DNA of 5,582 nucleotides from a bacterium (GCA_029978815.1 JAPOIQ010000097.1:1-5582), one strand, 5' to 3'. Shown: positions 1-5,582, numbered from the stretch's first letter. The notes: generated by a model from the sequence alone, not told the origin. Numbers and translations are program-made.

Positions 1-364
1 ACAGCACTGCGAGAGCCCAGCCGATCCCTACTCGAATCGGTGCTTGAGGCTCGTGATCACGCAGAACTGCCACCCCGCTCCCGATGAGAACGAGTGGCAG
101 CAGGTGTCGACCGATGCCGAGGAACCAACCGAGAAATGTCCCTGCACCGTCACCGGCAGGCCCGGCTAAGGAGAACCAGATCGCCAAGATCAGGAGAACC
201 CCAACAGCGATGAGCGCGATACCGAGCAATCCGCTGTCATCGCTCGACTTACTCTTGCCCTGCGAACGCCCATTGCCCGCGTTTCGACCTGAGGAAGCCT
301 TCTTCGCAGCACCCTTGTTAGCTGCCGAGGGGCGCGATTTGGGAGCGTTTCCACCTTTCGCCAT
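1..364 (-). CDS. ftsK: FtsK/SpoIIIE-type DNA translocase, N-terminal membrane part (partial, runs off left edge)
   Basis: The 121 visible residues are the N-terminus of what is probably FtsK, the septal ATPase that pumps chromosomal DNA during division. The first ~42 residues are a polar, basic tail (starting MAKGGNAPKS, rich in Lys, Ser, Asn and Gly). A membrane segment follows at about residues 44-66, a short Gly-rich loop, a second segment at about 76-101, and the start of a third hydrophobic stretch from about 112. This matches the N-terminal multi-helix anchor of actinobacterial FtsK. The ATPase motor and gamma domain would lie beyond the left edge and cannot be checked. The ATG at 362-364 is preceded by AGAGG only 3 nt away, which is a tight spacing. 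Position downstream of dapA and rnj is the strongest support, because ftsK commonly sits there in actinobacteria. An unrelated membrane protein with a basic tail remains possible. Confidence 0.8.
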   Translation of the reverse strand, partial: MAKGGNAPKSRPSAANKGAAKKASSGRNAGNGRSQGKSKSSDDSGLLGIALIAVGVLLILAIWFSLAGPAGDGAGTFLGWFLGIGRHLLPLVLIGSGVAVLRDHEPQAPIRVGIGWALAVL

Positions 365-413
365 GCGCCTCTAACGGTATCAACGCGGGACCACCTAGTT
401 CAGCCATACCCGA

Positions 414-929
414 CTAGGACGCTTGAACACCCAAAATGCGACCGTCACCCGACAATAAAACGAGAAGCGTTCCACCCTTTTCGTTCACGACGGTTGCATC
501 AATAACAGTCGAGCCAGTACCGGTGCCTTGAATCGCAACATCCACGATTACAGGAGTCGATAACTCAGCATCGATCCTTTCAAACAGATTCTCTGGGTCA
601 AGGTCGATTGCAGATGACCGAAAGGTTGCACCCTCGGCAGGCAATGTTTCTCCGTCAGTCGTGAGGTTGCCTGACTCCCACCGGTAGGTCGTTGCGAACA
701 CACCGAGAACTTCTCCTGCATTATCAACCTCTGACTCGGCAAGAATGAGCGTGACCCCAACGAGGTCAGCGGAAATCTCGAAATAGTCAAGATCACTGCC
801 GAACTTCTTCTCAAGCGCTTCCACCGCTCCGGGAATTTCACTCACCAAGGGACGGGCGACATCAGGTGTTGAACCACATGCAGAGCCCCCCAGCGCAATC
901 GCAGCCGCAAGAACCGCGAGCCGCATCAT
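414..929 (-). CDS. Small putative lipoprotein of unknown function
   Basis: A 171-residue protein that I do not recognise. The N-terminus has a short basic start (MMR), a hydrophobic stretch (LAVLAAAIAL, residues 4-13) and a lipobox-like GSAC with Cys18. This predicts export and lipid anchoring on the outer face of the membrane. The lipobox is not ideal, because Gly rather than Leu/Val occupies position -3. The mature part (~154 residues) is acidic, without Cys or further membrane segments, and looks rich in alternating beta-type stretches (for example VIVDVAIQGTGTGSTVIDAT). The ATG at 927-929 overlaps the rnj stop as ATGA, indicating translational coupling. A second in-frame ATG directly follows at 924-926 and has the better distance to the upstream GGAA. 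The stop is TAG (414-416). Its place between rnj and ftsK suggests co-transcription but gives no function. Confidence 0.75.
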   Translation of the reverse strand: MMRLAVLAAAIALGGSACGSTPDVARPLVSEIPGAVEALEKKFGSDLDYFEISADLVGVTLILAESEVDNAGEVLGVFATTYRWESGNLTTDGETLPAEGATFRSSAIDLDPENLFERIDAELSTPVIVDVAIQGTGTGSTVIDATVVNEKGGTLLVLLSGDGRILGVQAS

Positions 930-1600
930 GTTTCCATGACAACAGGAACAATCATCGGACGTCGCTTCGTTCGCTCATTGACGAAACGACCAGCAGACCT
1001 CCGAACTTCACGTTCCAATGCCTCAACATCTCGAGTGCCACCAGCGAGAGCACGTTCGACCGCTGCGGCCACTGTGTCGCATGCTTCGTCGAGCAGATCT
1101 TCTGCTTCAGGGGCATAGACCCAGCCGCGAGTGATGATCTCAGGACCGGTGAGCACCGTTCCTGTTTGCACGTCGACCGTCACGACGACAACGACAACGC
1201 CTTCTTCAGCGAGCACGCGCCGGTCACGGATGACACCGTTGCCAACGTCTCCGATGATTCCGTCGACATAGACGTAACCGGCCGGGACCCGATCAAAGTG
1301 GCCGGCACCCTCGTCATCGAGGAGAAGGACGTCGCCGTCCTCGCAGAGCAGCACGTGATCATCGGAGATTCCCATGAGACGACCGAGAGCAGCGTTCGCA
1401 ACGAGGTGCCGGTACTCGCCGTGGACGGGCACAAACCACTCTGGCTGCACAATCGACAGGTACGTCTTGATGTCGTCAGCTTGGGCGTGGCCAGTCGCAT
1501 GCACATCAGCAACACCGGAATGCACCACTTTTGCTCCACGCCGCAACAATCCGTCAATCACACGGTTGACGTTGCTTTCATTGCCAGGAATTGCGTGGCT
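926..1600 (-). pseudogene. rnj: Ribonuclease J, C-terminal part downstream of an in-frame amber codon
   Basis: This continues the frame of the 1601-2626 segment directly after its TAG codon. The 224 residues open with the conserved block SHAIPGNESNVNRVIDGL. Next comes the motif C region VHATGHAQ (His380 counted from the rnj start), then the rest of the metallo-beta-lactamase fold with VPVHGEYRHL, and finally the C-terminal domain with a valine-rich strand (EEGVVVVVVTVD) and GPEIITRGWVY. It ends MIVPVVMET with TGA at 926-928. Joined with the upstream part it gives 566 positions including the amber, a normal RNase J length, and I see no frame change. Taken alone it lacks the HxHxDH metal site and could not be a nuclease. 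The first in-frame start candidate after the amber is GTG at 1559-1561, with no convincing ribosome binding site, so reinitiation is possible but not indicated. The coding sequence looks well kept, so the lesion is recent, suppressed or artefactual. Confidence 0.8.
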
Positions 1601-1603
1601 CTA
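1601..1603 (-). other. In-frame TAG (amber) codon inside rnj
   Basis: The minus-strand codons read GTG TTG TAG AGC CAC GCA, i.e. V-L-stop-S-H-A, followed without frame change by IPGNE. Length and alignment on both sides are intact, so this is a single-codon substitution and not an indel. One base change from TCG (Ser) or TTG (Leu) would produce it. The base after the stop is A, not the C that favours readthrough in known leaky UAG contexts. The lipoprotein, TetR and acyl-CoA ligase genes in this window all end in TAG, so the codon is a normal terminator here. Confidence 0.93.
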
Positions 1604-2626
1604 CAACACCACCGTGTCGGCCTCGCCCAACTTCACGAACCGATTTTCTCCCCGAGCCAATAGGGCAAGCGCCGACATTGGTTCGCCTTGGCTGCCGGTT
1701 GAAATCACGCAGATCTCACCCGGCGGGTACTGATCGATGTCTTCAACATCAATGAGGGACGAATCAGGAATCGATATCACACCCAAATCGCGCCCGAGGC
1801 GGACGTTCTTGCGCATGCTGAGGCCGAGCGTTGCGACTTTACGACCGGACGCAATTGCCGCATCGGCAATCTGCTGAATTCGGTGGAGATGACTCGCAAA
1901 ACTCGCCGTAATGATCCGCCGACCTTCGTGCTCGGCAAAAACTTGGCGTAACACGCTTCCAACTGATGTCTCGCTCGGAGCGAAGCCCGGTTCTTCGGCG
2001 TTGGTCGAGTCAGCGAGCAACAACCGAATTCCTTCCGAGCGCGCTATTTCGCCCAAACGAGCAAGGTCGCAACGACGATCATCGACCGGGGTGAGGTCAA
2101 GTTTGTAATCGCCAGAATGCAAAATGACACCCTGGTCGGTGCGCACAACAATTGCATGGGCGTGCGGAACCGAGTGGGTGACGGGAACAAACTCAACTTC
2201 AAATGGGCCAATCTCAACCCGATCGCCATCATTCGTCGGTACGAAGTCAACCCGTCCCAGTAGGCCTGCCTCCTCAATTCGATTTCGAGCGAGGCCAAGA
2301 GTAAGCCTTGAGCCGTAGACCGGAAGAGGGGTGTCGCGTCGGTCACCAATGCCATGCTCATCACGGAGCAGGAACTGGATACCTCCGACGTGATCTTCAT
2401 GGCCGTGCGTCGCAACGAGGGCGCTAATCAACGGCGCGTTCTCACGGAGGTAAGTGAAGTCAGGGAGCACGAGATCGATTCCGTGCAAATCTGCGGACGG
2501 GAACATGATGCCGCAATCGATCACCAGTATCGACCGGCGATCACCTTCTCCCTGCTCAATGGCAAGACAGTTTCGACCAATCTCTCCAAGGCCGCCCAGA
2601 ATGACGATACGAACTGGTTCAGCCAC
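1601..2626 (-). CDS. rnj: Ribonuclease J, N-terminal part ending at an in-frame amber codon
   Basis: RNase J is a metallo-beta-lactamase/beta-CASP enzyme that processes and degrades RNA (5'-3' exonuclease and endonuclease). Seen here from the GTG start: VRIVILGGLGEIGRN near the N-terminus, the metal motif HGHEDH at residues 74-79, His151 in THSVP, Asp173 in HSGDYKLD, the beta-CASP Asp206 in ADSTNAEEPG, His246 in FASHLHRIQQ, and STGSQGEP at 309-316. Translation stops at TAG, codon 342, after DTVVL, where relatives usually have Ser or another small residue followed by a block ending IPGNE. The matching remainder follows in the same frame at 926-1600. As a truncated 341-residue protein it would lack motif C and probably be inactive. 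I chose GTG at 2624-2626 because family similarity begins right after it. It overlaps the dapA stop by 8 bp and has GGTGG about 6 nt upstream. The frame stays open to 2719, but that extension lies inside dapA and does not look like family sequence. Confidence 0.88.
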   Translation of the reverse strand: MAEPVRIVILGGLGEIGRNCLAIEQGEGDRRSILVIDCGIMFPSADLHGIDLVLPDFTYLRENAPLISALVATHGHEDHVGGIQFLLRDEHGIGDRRDTPLPVYGSRLTLGLARNRIEEAGLLGRVDFVPTNDGDRVEIGPFEVEFVPVTHSVPHAHAIVVRTDQGVILHSGDYKLDLTPVDDRRCDLARLGEIARSEGIRLLLADSTNAEEPGFAPSETSVGSVLRQVFAEHEGRRIITASFASHLHRIQQIADAAIASGRKVATLGLSMRKNVRLGRDLGVISIPDSSLIDVEDIDQYPPGEICVISTGSQGEPMSALALLARGENRFVKLGEADTVVL

Positions 2627-3515
2627 GCGCCGCCACCAGCTCCGCGTATACCCGACGCGCCTCGTCTTCGAGGCCCTCAGGAGCATCGCCAAGTGGAAGC
2701 CGGCACTGGCCAACCTCAAATCCGAGCGTCCGCATCATGGCTTTTGAAGGGATCGGATTTGGAGTGAGGTCGCCAGTTTCAAATGCGAAACTCGGCAGCA
2801 TTCGCTGGTTGACCGCCGTTGCTGCTGCCAGATCGCCGGTCTCGAGTGCCGCAAACATTTCCACGTGATCTGGAGCGGTCCAATGGGTTGCTACACCAAT
2901 CGTTCCAACTGCACCAATTGACAACAGCGGCAACGTAAGCCCATCGTCGCCGCTGTACACCTCAAAGTCGGCAGGCGCCTCACGAATAAGTCGAGCAGTC
3001 TCTGCCGGATTTCCTGCTGCTTCTTTGACACCAATGATGTTCTTCTCTTCGTGGGCAAGCCGCAAAAGCACCTCGGTTGAAACCTTTCGGCCGGTACGGA
3101 CCGGAATGTCATAGATGACCTGTGGTAGATCAACAGCTTGCGCAATCGCCCGGAGATGTTGCTCAATTCCTGCCTGAGAGGGGCGGTTGTAATAGGGACA
3201 GAGCGAAAGGATTCCGTGAACTCCAAGCGATTTAGCTTTCAGAGAAAGCTCGATCGAATGCGCAGTGTTGTTCCCGACCGTTCCCGCCACCACCGGAACA
3301 TCGACGGCTTGAATAACAGCTGAGAACATGGCGAGTTTCTCGTCATCAGAAAGAGTTGGTGATTCTCCTGTTGTGCCGCAGACGACGAGACCTTCATTTC
3401 CCTCTTCGACAAGACGCCGGGCAAGCTGCTGGGCAACATCAAGATCAACACTGCCGTCACTTGAGAACGGAGTGATGAGCGCGGTGAGAATTCGTCCGAA
3501 TGTTGGCAATGACAT
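2619..3515 (-). CDS. dapA: 4-hydroxy-tetrahydrodipicolinate synthase
   Basis: DapA condenses pyruvate with aspartate semialdehyde, the first committed step to diaminopimelate and lysine, in the cytoplasm. The 298-residue product has the usual length and a complete TIM-barrel motif set: the GTTGESPTL loop with Thr48/Thr49, Tyr109 in PYYNRP, Tyr135 in VIYDIPVRTG with Arg140, and the Schiff-base Lys164 in IIGVKEAAGN. YSGDD follows at the usual place. I chose ATG at 3513-3515 because MSLPTFGRILTALITPF matches the family start. A TTG three codons upstream (3522-3524) is an alternative. The ribosome binding site is weak (GGA about 7 nt upstream). The TGA stop at 2619-2621 lies inside the start region of rnj, an 8-bp overlap that suggests coupling. 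Related aldolases of the same superfamily (NanA, KDG aldolase) are possible, but the active-site pattern and the rnj/ftsK context favour DapA. Confidence 0.95.
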   Translation of the reverse strand: MSLPTFGRILTALITPFSSDGSVDLDVAQQLARRLVEEGNEGLVVCGTTGESPTLSDDEKLAMFSAVIQAVDVPVVAGTVGNNTAHSIELSLKAKSLGVHGILSLCPYYNRPSQAGIEQHLRAIAQAVDLPQVIYDIPVRTGRKVSTEVLLRLAHEEKNIIGVKEAAGNPAETARLIREAPADFEVYSGDDGLTLPLLSIGAVGTIGVATHWTAPDHVEMFAALETGDLAAATAVNQRMLPSFAFETGDLTPNPIPSKAMMRTLGFEVGQCRLPLGDAPEGLEDEARRVYAELVAARG

Positions 3516-3530
3516 GCAGTCCAAAGACTA

Positions 3531-3550
3531 GTGACCTGAGTTCAGGCCAC
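3531..3550. repeat. 20-bp near-perfect palindrome between the di-iron gene and dapA
   Basis: Minus strand reads GTGGCCTGAACTCAGGTCAC. The arms pair as GTG/CAC and CCTGA/TCAGG around a central AC. The one arm mismatch becomes a G-U pair in RNA, giving a possible 9-bp stem. It starts 5 bp after the di-iron gene stop and ends 15 bp before the dapA ATG. The following minus-strand bases (TAGTCTTTGG) include only a short T run, so a classical intrinsic terminator is not well supported. A protein-binding operator, an RNA processing hairpin or an attenuating structure fit equally well. Confidence 0.5.
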
Positions 3551-3555
3551 CATGC

Positions 3556-4689
3556 TCAGGCGACGTCGGCACCGAGTTCGAACTTGAGGTACTCCGACCC
3601 GGTGTCTTCCCAATCTTCGAACTGAATGACATTCATCTCCTCAAAACGGCGACGAAGCCATGACTCATTTCGGTCGAGAAGCCCCAACTTCTTACAGTTT
3701 GGAACGATCTTCGAGAACAGCATCTGCTGGAACACATCTCGTGTCGGGTCCCGCAAGACGAGGGGCACGACGTCTTTCGGGTTCACACCCTGCTTCTCCC
3801 ACACTTCTTGCTGCAAAAAGCGGTCACGCATTCGGATCGCCGCCTCAAACGCGAATTCTTGGCGATCCATCAGCTCGCGATCGGTCATTTCTGAATACAC
3901 CTCTTTGAGCGAGAGAACACCGAACGCAACGTGACGTGCCTCATCACTCATCACGTATCGCAGAAGTTGCTTTAGCAGCGGTTCTTCGGTCATCTGATGC
4001 ATGAATCCAAATGCCGCCAGTGCAAGCCCTTCGACCATGACCTGCATGCCGAGATACGTCATGTCCCAGCGGGAGTCCTCAATGATGTCGTCAAGCAACA
4101 TTCGAAGGTGGGCGTTGACTTGGAACCCACCGTCCATTTTTTCATCGAGGTAGCGGGCAAACACCTCAACGTGACGAGCCTCGTCAACGACTTGAGTCGC
4201 CGCGTACAACTTGGCGTCATACCACGGAACTGTTTCAGTGATTTTCGCAGTGCAAAGAAGCGCGCCCTGTTCGCCGTGGAGGAACTGTGAAAGGGTCCAG
4301 CGACGACTGTCAATACCGAATTCCAGCCATTCTTTGTCACCCCACTTCTCAACAACGGTGCCCGCGTAATGGTCGGGACTCAAACCCGCCGAAAATGCGG
4401 CTTGATCCGAGGTGACAACTTCATCGAGCTCAACTTCAGTGTCCCAAGGCAGATCGGTTGTGCCGTTCCACTGGCCAACCTTGGCCTTCTCGTAGAGTTT
4501 GCGAAGTTGCGGCCGAGCGAGTGAGTAGTCCCAGGTGAAAATTGCGTCAGCGTTGTCTTTCACAATGTGCTCGACTTCGTCAACGTCCACATTGGAGACA
4601 GACAAAATCGCTTCGATGTCGTCAATCTCGTCGCGGCCGATGATGTCGGCGTTTGCAGCGTGGCCAGTTGGCTGTTCTGTGGTGCTCAT
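3556..4689 (-). CDS. Ferritin-like di-iron carboxylate protein (RNR-R2-like/oxygenase-type fold)
   Basis: A 377-residue soluble protein with a clear di-iron four-helix signature. Glu140 precedes Glu170-Ala-Arg-His173, and Glu220 precedes Glu250-Ala-Arg-His253. Both halves therefore have the spacing E-x29-E-x2-H and the same EARH sequence. This arrangement is typical of ferritin-like oxidases and oxygenases such as R2-type ribonucleotide reductase subunits, R2lox, AurF-type N-oxygenases and acyl-ACP desaturases. The order and length do not tell me which; an O2-activating oxidase acting on a lipid or small molecule is a reasonable guess. The ~55 N-terminal residues are acidic (for example DEIDDIEAIL), and KVGQWNGTTDLPWDTEVELD follows. 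No membrane segment or signal peptide is seen. The ATG at 4687-4689 has AGGAG 6 nt upstream, overlapping the TetR stop, with a 9-bp intergenic gap. The stop is TGA. Co-transcription with the TetR gene suggests a common regulatory circuit. Confidence 0.85.
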   Translation of the reverse strand: MSTTEQPTGHAANADIIGRDEIDDIEAILSVSNVDVDEVEHIVKDNADAIFTWDYSLARPQLRKLYEKAKVGQWNGTTDLPWDTEVELDEVVTSDQAAFSAGLSPDHYAGTVVEKWGDKEWLEFGIDSRRWTLSQFLHGEQGALLCTAKITETVPWYDAKLYAATQVVDEARHVEVFARYLDEKMDGGFQVNAHLRMLLDDIIEDSRWDMTYLGMQVMVEGLALAAFGFMHQMTEEPLLKQLLRYVMSDEARHVAFGVLSLKEVYSEMTDRELMDRQEFAFEAAIRMRDRFLQQEVWEKQGVNPKDVVPLVLRDPTRDVFQQMLFSKIVPNCKKLGLLDRNESWLRRRFEEMNVIQFEDWEDTGSEYLKFELGADVA

Positions 4690-4693
4690 GGGA

Positions 4694-4701
4694 TGCTCCT
4701 A
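4694..4701 (-). promoter_or_regulatory. Ribosome binding site of the di-iron gene fused to the TetR stop codon
   Basis: Minus strand reads TAGGAGCATCCCATG. The TAG at 4699-4701 ends the TetR gene and its last two bases open the AGGAG Shine-Dalgarno sequence, which lies 6 nt before the ATG. Ribosomes finishing the regulator are thus placed on the start signal of the next gene, implying coupled expression. This is the best ribosome binding site in the window and fixes the start of the di-iron protein. Confidence 0.75.
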
Positions 4702-5319
4702 GTTGAGAGTTGTGACCGAACTTGAGCTCTGCTCGTGCAAGGTCACAGAAGAGATAAGTGGAAAGAGAAATTGTCGGGCGCTTGCTGCATCGTTGAGGTC
4801 GACCGAGTCAACCGGTGACAGAAAATGCGAGACGGTAAGTCGAACGACGAGGTCAATAAGTCGATGTGCCGCAACCTGACCGATAAGTGGTTCGAGTTGA
4901 GGAGAGAGGGCCTCGGTTGCCATTCGGATAATTCGTGGGAGCCCAGCAGCAGTGAGTTGACCCAAGGCCTCCCCCGGCTCGGAACTCAACATCATTGCGA
5001 GGTGCTCATCTGCTTGAAGTAGCGACGTCGCTGTGACGACGCTGCTCACCACAATCGCTTCCGCCGAGGTTGCTCCATCGACTTCTGCCAGAACGTGGTC
5101 GAAAAACTGGTGAAGTTCGCGAACCCTCAGCGCTTCGAAAAGGACGTCTCGCCCCCCGGGAAAGAGGCGGTACACCGATGCTCTCGAGACTCCTGATTCT
5201 CGACAGATGTCGTCGATCGTCACCTTTGAGAAACCGAGTCGGTGACTACAGGCGAGAGCGGCATCGAGGACAATGCTCTCGACATCAGTCAATTCACGTC
5301 GACGTGTGCCATCGGTCAC
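4699..5319 (-). CDS. TetR/AcrR-family transcriptional regulator
   Basis: A 206-residue regulator with the TetR-type N-terminal DNA-binding domain. A helix at about residues 12-28 (DVESIVLDAALACSHRLG) precedes the helix-turn-helix VTIDDICRESGVSRASVYRLF (about 33-53), followed by GGRDVLFEAL. The C-terminal two-thirds (about 68-195) is helical, hydrophobic and not conserved enough to name a ligand, as usual in this family. The start is GTG at 5317-5319, because the only upstream ATG (5319-5321) is out of frame and the reading frame closes at 5349. There is no Shine-Dalgarno at normal distance (AAAGGG ends 16 nt before the start), so leaderless translation is possible. The stop is TAG and overlaps the ribosome binding site of the di-iron gene. 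It may repress its own promoter and the downstream gene. An acyl-CoA-type ligand would fit the neighbouring acyl-CoA ligase, but this is inference. Confidence 0.9.
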   Translation of the reverse strand: MTDGTRRRELTDVESIVLDAALACSHRLGFSKVTIDDICRESGVSRASVYRLFPGGRDVLFEALRVRELHQFFDHVLAEVDGATSAEAIVVSSVVTATSLLQADEHLAMMLSSEPGEALGQLTAAGLPRIIRMATEALSPQLEPLIGQVAAHRLIDLVVRLTVSHFLSPVDSVDLNDAASARQFLFPLISSVTLHEQSSSSVTTLN

Positions 5320-5322
5320 ATT

Positions 5323-5349
5323 TGAGACACTATTGCCCTTTACGTCTCA
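5323..5349. promoter_or_regulatory. Candidate TetR operator: spaced inverted repeat over a weak promoter
   Basis: TGAGAC (5323-5328) and GTCTCA (5344-5349) are a perfect 6-bp inverted repeat with a 15-bp spacer, so the half-site centres are 21 bp, or two helical turns, apart. It lies directly upstream of the TetR gene start. On the minus strand a weak promoter fits between and around the arms: TTGCTC at 5350-5355, a 17-bp spacer, and TAGTGT at 5327-5332 (the TANNNT pattern), 7 nt before the GTG. Both elements match only 3 of 6 consensus bases. The location suits autoregulation; no experiment or alignment backs it here. Confidence 0.4.
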
Positions 5350-5373
5350 GAGCAACTCGAACGGACACATTCG

Positions 5374-5582
5374 CTATTCAGGGAGCACAAAATCGGCGTA
5401 TCGAGCACGAAGGTCTTTCTTCGAAAACTTTCCAACGCTGGTCTTCGGGACCTCGTCAATAAATTCGACTGCGTCGGGCAGCTGCCATCGAGCGACCCGA
5501 TCACGGAGGAAATCGACAACCTCTTCGGCAGTAATTGCGCTTCCCTCCGCGCGCACAACACACGCAAGGGGGCGCTCGGACC
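5374..5582 (-). CDS. Acyl-CoA ligase (AMP-forming), C-terminal end (partial, runs off right edge)
   Basis: The 68 visible residues are the C-terminal subdomain of an ANL-superfamily adenylate-forming enzyme, most like fatty-acid or medium/long-chain acyl-CoA ligases (FadD type), which activate carboxylic acids with ATP and join them to CoA. Visible motifs in order are SERPLACVV, a helix with [26 protein letters not shown], and the A10 motif [14 protein letters not shown]. The lysine in VGK is the residue needed for adenylation. It ends YADFVLPE and TAG (5374-5376). The adenylation core and the gene start lie outside the window, so substrate chain length and exact subfamily cannot be judged. 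The gene runs in the same direction as the TetR gene, with a 54-bp gap that holds the candidate operator. Confidence 0.9.
   Translation of the reverse strand, partial: SERPLACVVRAEGSAITAEEVVDFLRDRVARWQLPDAVEFIDEVPKTSVGKFSKKDLRARYADFVLPE

Noticed and set aside
84..374. Plus-strand open frame of 96 codons at the left edge
   Set aside because: It is the antisense shadow of the ftsK N-terminus, whose minus-strand translation gives a basic tail and membrane helices.
365..413. Terminator or separate promoter between the lipoprotein gene and ftsK
   Set aside because: I see no convincing hairpin with a T-tract and only very weak promoter-like hexamers in these 49 bp.
1174..1203. Repetitive GAC/AAC-rich tract, possibly a simple repeat
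   Set aside because: It encodes the valine-rich beta strand (VVVVVVTVD) of the RNase J C-terminal domain, which is typical of the family.
1559..1603. Frameshift as the cause of the split in rnj
   Set aside because: Reading straight through the TAG in the same frame gives the expected SHAIPGNE block, so no base is inserted or lost. The lesion is a nonsense codon.
1601..1603. Pyrrolysine or another programmed amino acid at the TAG
   Set aside because: The position normally holds a small residue such as Ser and is not catalytic, no pyl gene is visible, and neighbouring genes end in TAG. Nothing supports programmed recoding beyond the clean downstream frame.
866..1663. A long plus-strand open frame (265 codons) opposite rnj and the lipoprotein gene
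   Set aside because: It lies antisense to well-supported coding sequence, crosses two genes, resembles no family I know and has no ribosome binding site. The openness follows from codon use of the true gene.
2627..2719. An upstream-extended N-terminus for rnj
   Set aside because: The extra 31 residues lie entirely within dapA in another frame and do not look like RNase J. The family similarity starts right after the GTG at 2624-2626.

Overview
The window comes from a moderately GC-rich bacterium, most likely an actinobacterium. Family resemblance hints at the Acidimicrobiia, but this is inference from sequence character only. Every gene I can support lies on the minus strand, packed with overlaps or short gaps. 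Read in the direction of transcription (right to left) the order is: 3' end of an acyl-CoA ligase, a TetR-type regulator, a ferritin-like di-iron protein, dapA, the ribonuclease J gene rnj, a small putative lipoprotein, and the 5' end of ftsK. dapA, rnj and ftsK near each other is a familiar arrangement in actinobacteria.

Right part (3556-5582): the ligase 3' end carries the A10 lysine motif. After a 54-bp gap comes the TetR gene, and then the di-iron gene, whose Shine-Dalgarno sequence is built into the TetR stop codon. The 54-bp gap holds a spaced inverted repeat around a weak promoter-like sequence, which fits autoregulation of the TetR gene. The group looks like a small lipid- or oxidation-related unit whose substrate cannot be read from the sequence.

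Middle and left part (1-3515): dapA starts after a short gap containing a 20-bp near-palindrome. rnj overlaps the end of dapA by 8 bp. The lipoprotein gene overlaps the end of rnj by 4 bp (ATGA), and ftsK follows after 49 bp. These genes are probably co-transcribed and partly translationally coupled.

The main surprise is in rnj. A TAG codon at 1601-1603 interrupts an otherwise intact 567-codon frame, at codon 342, with strong family similarity on both sides in the same frame. The truncated product would lack the motif C histidine and the C-terminal domain. At least three neighbouring genes end in TAG, so wholesale amber reassignment is unlikely. A sequencing or assembly error, a recent nonsense mutation, or suppression/readthrough are the remaining explanations. 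I see no RNA genes, CRISPR arrays, insertion sequences or phage genes, and no gene-free stretch longer than 60 bp. I did not find a clear new biological system.
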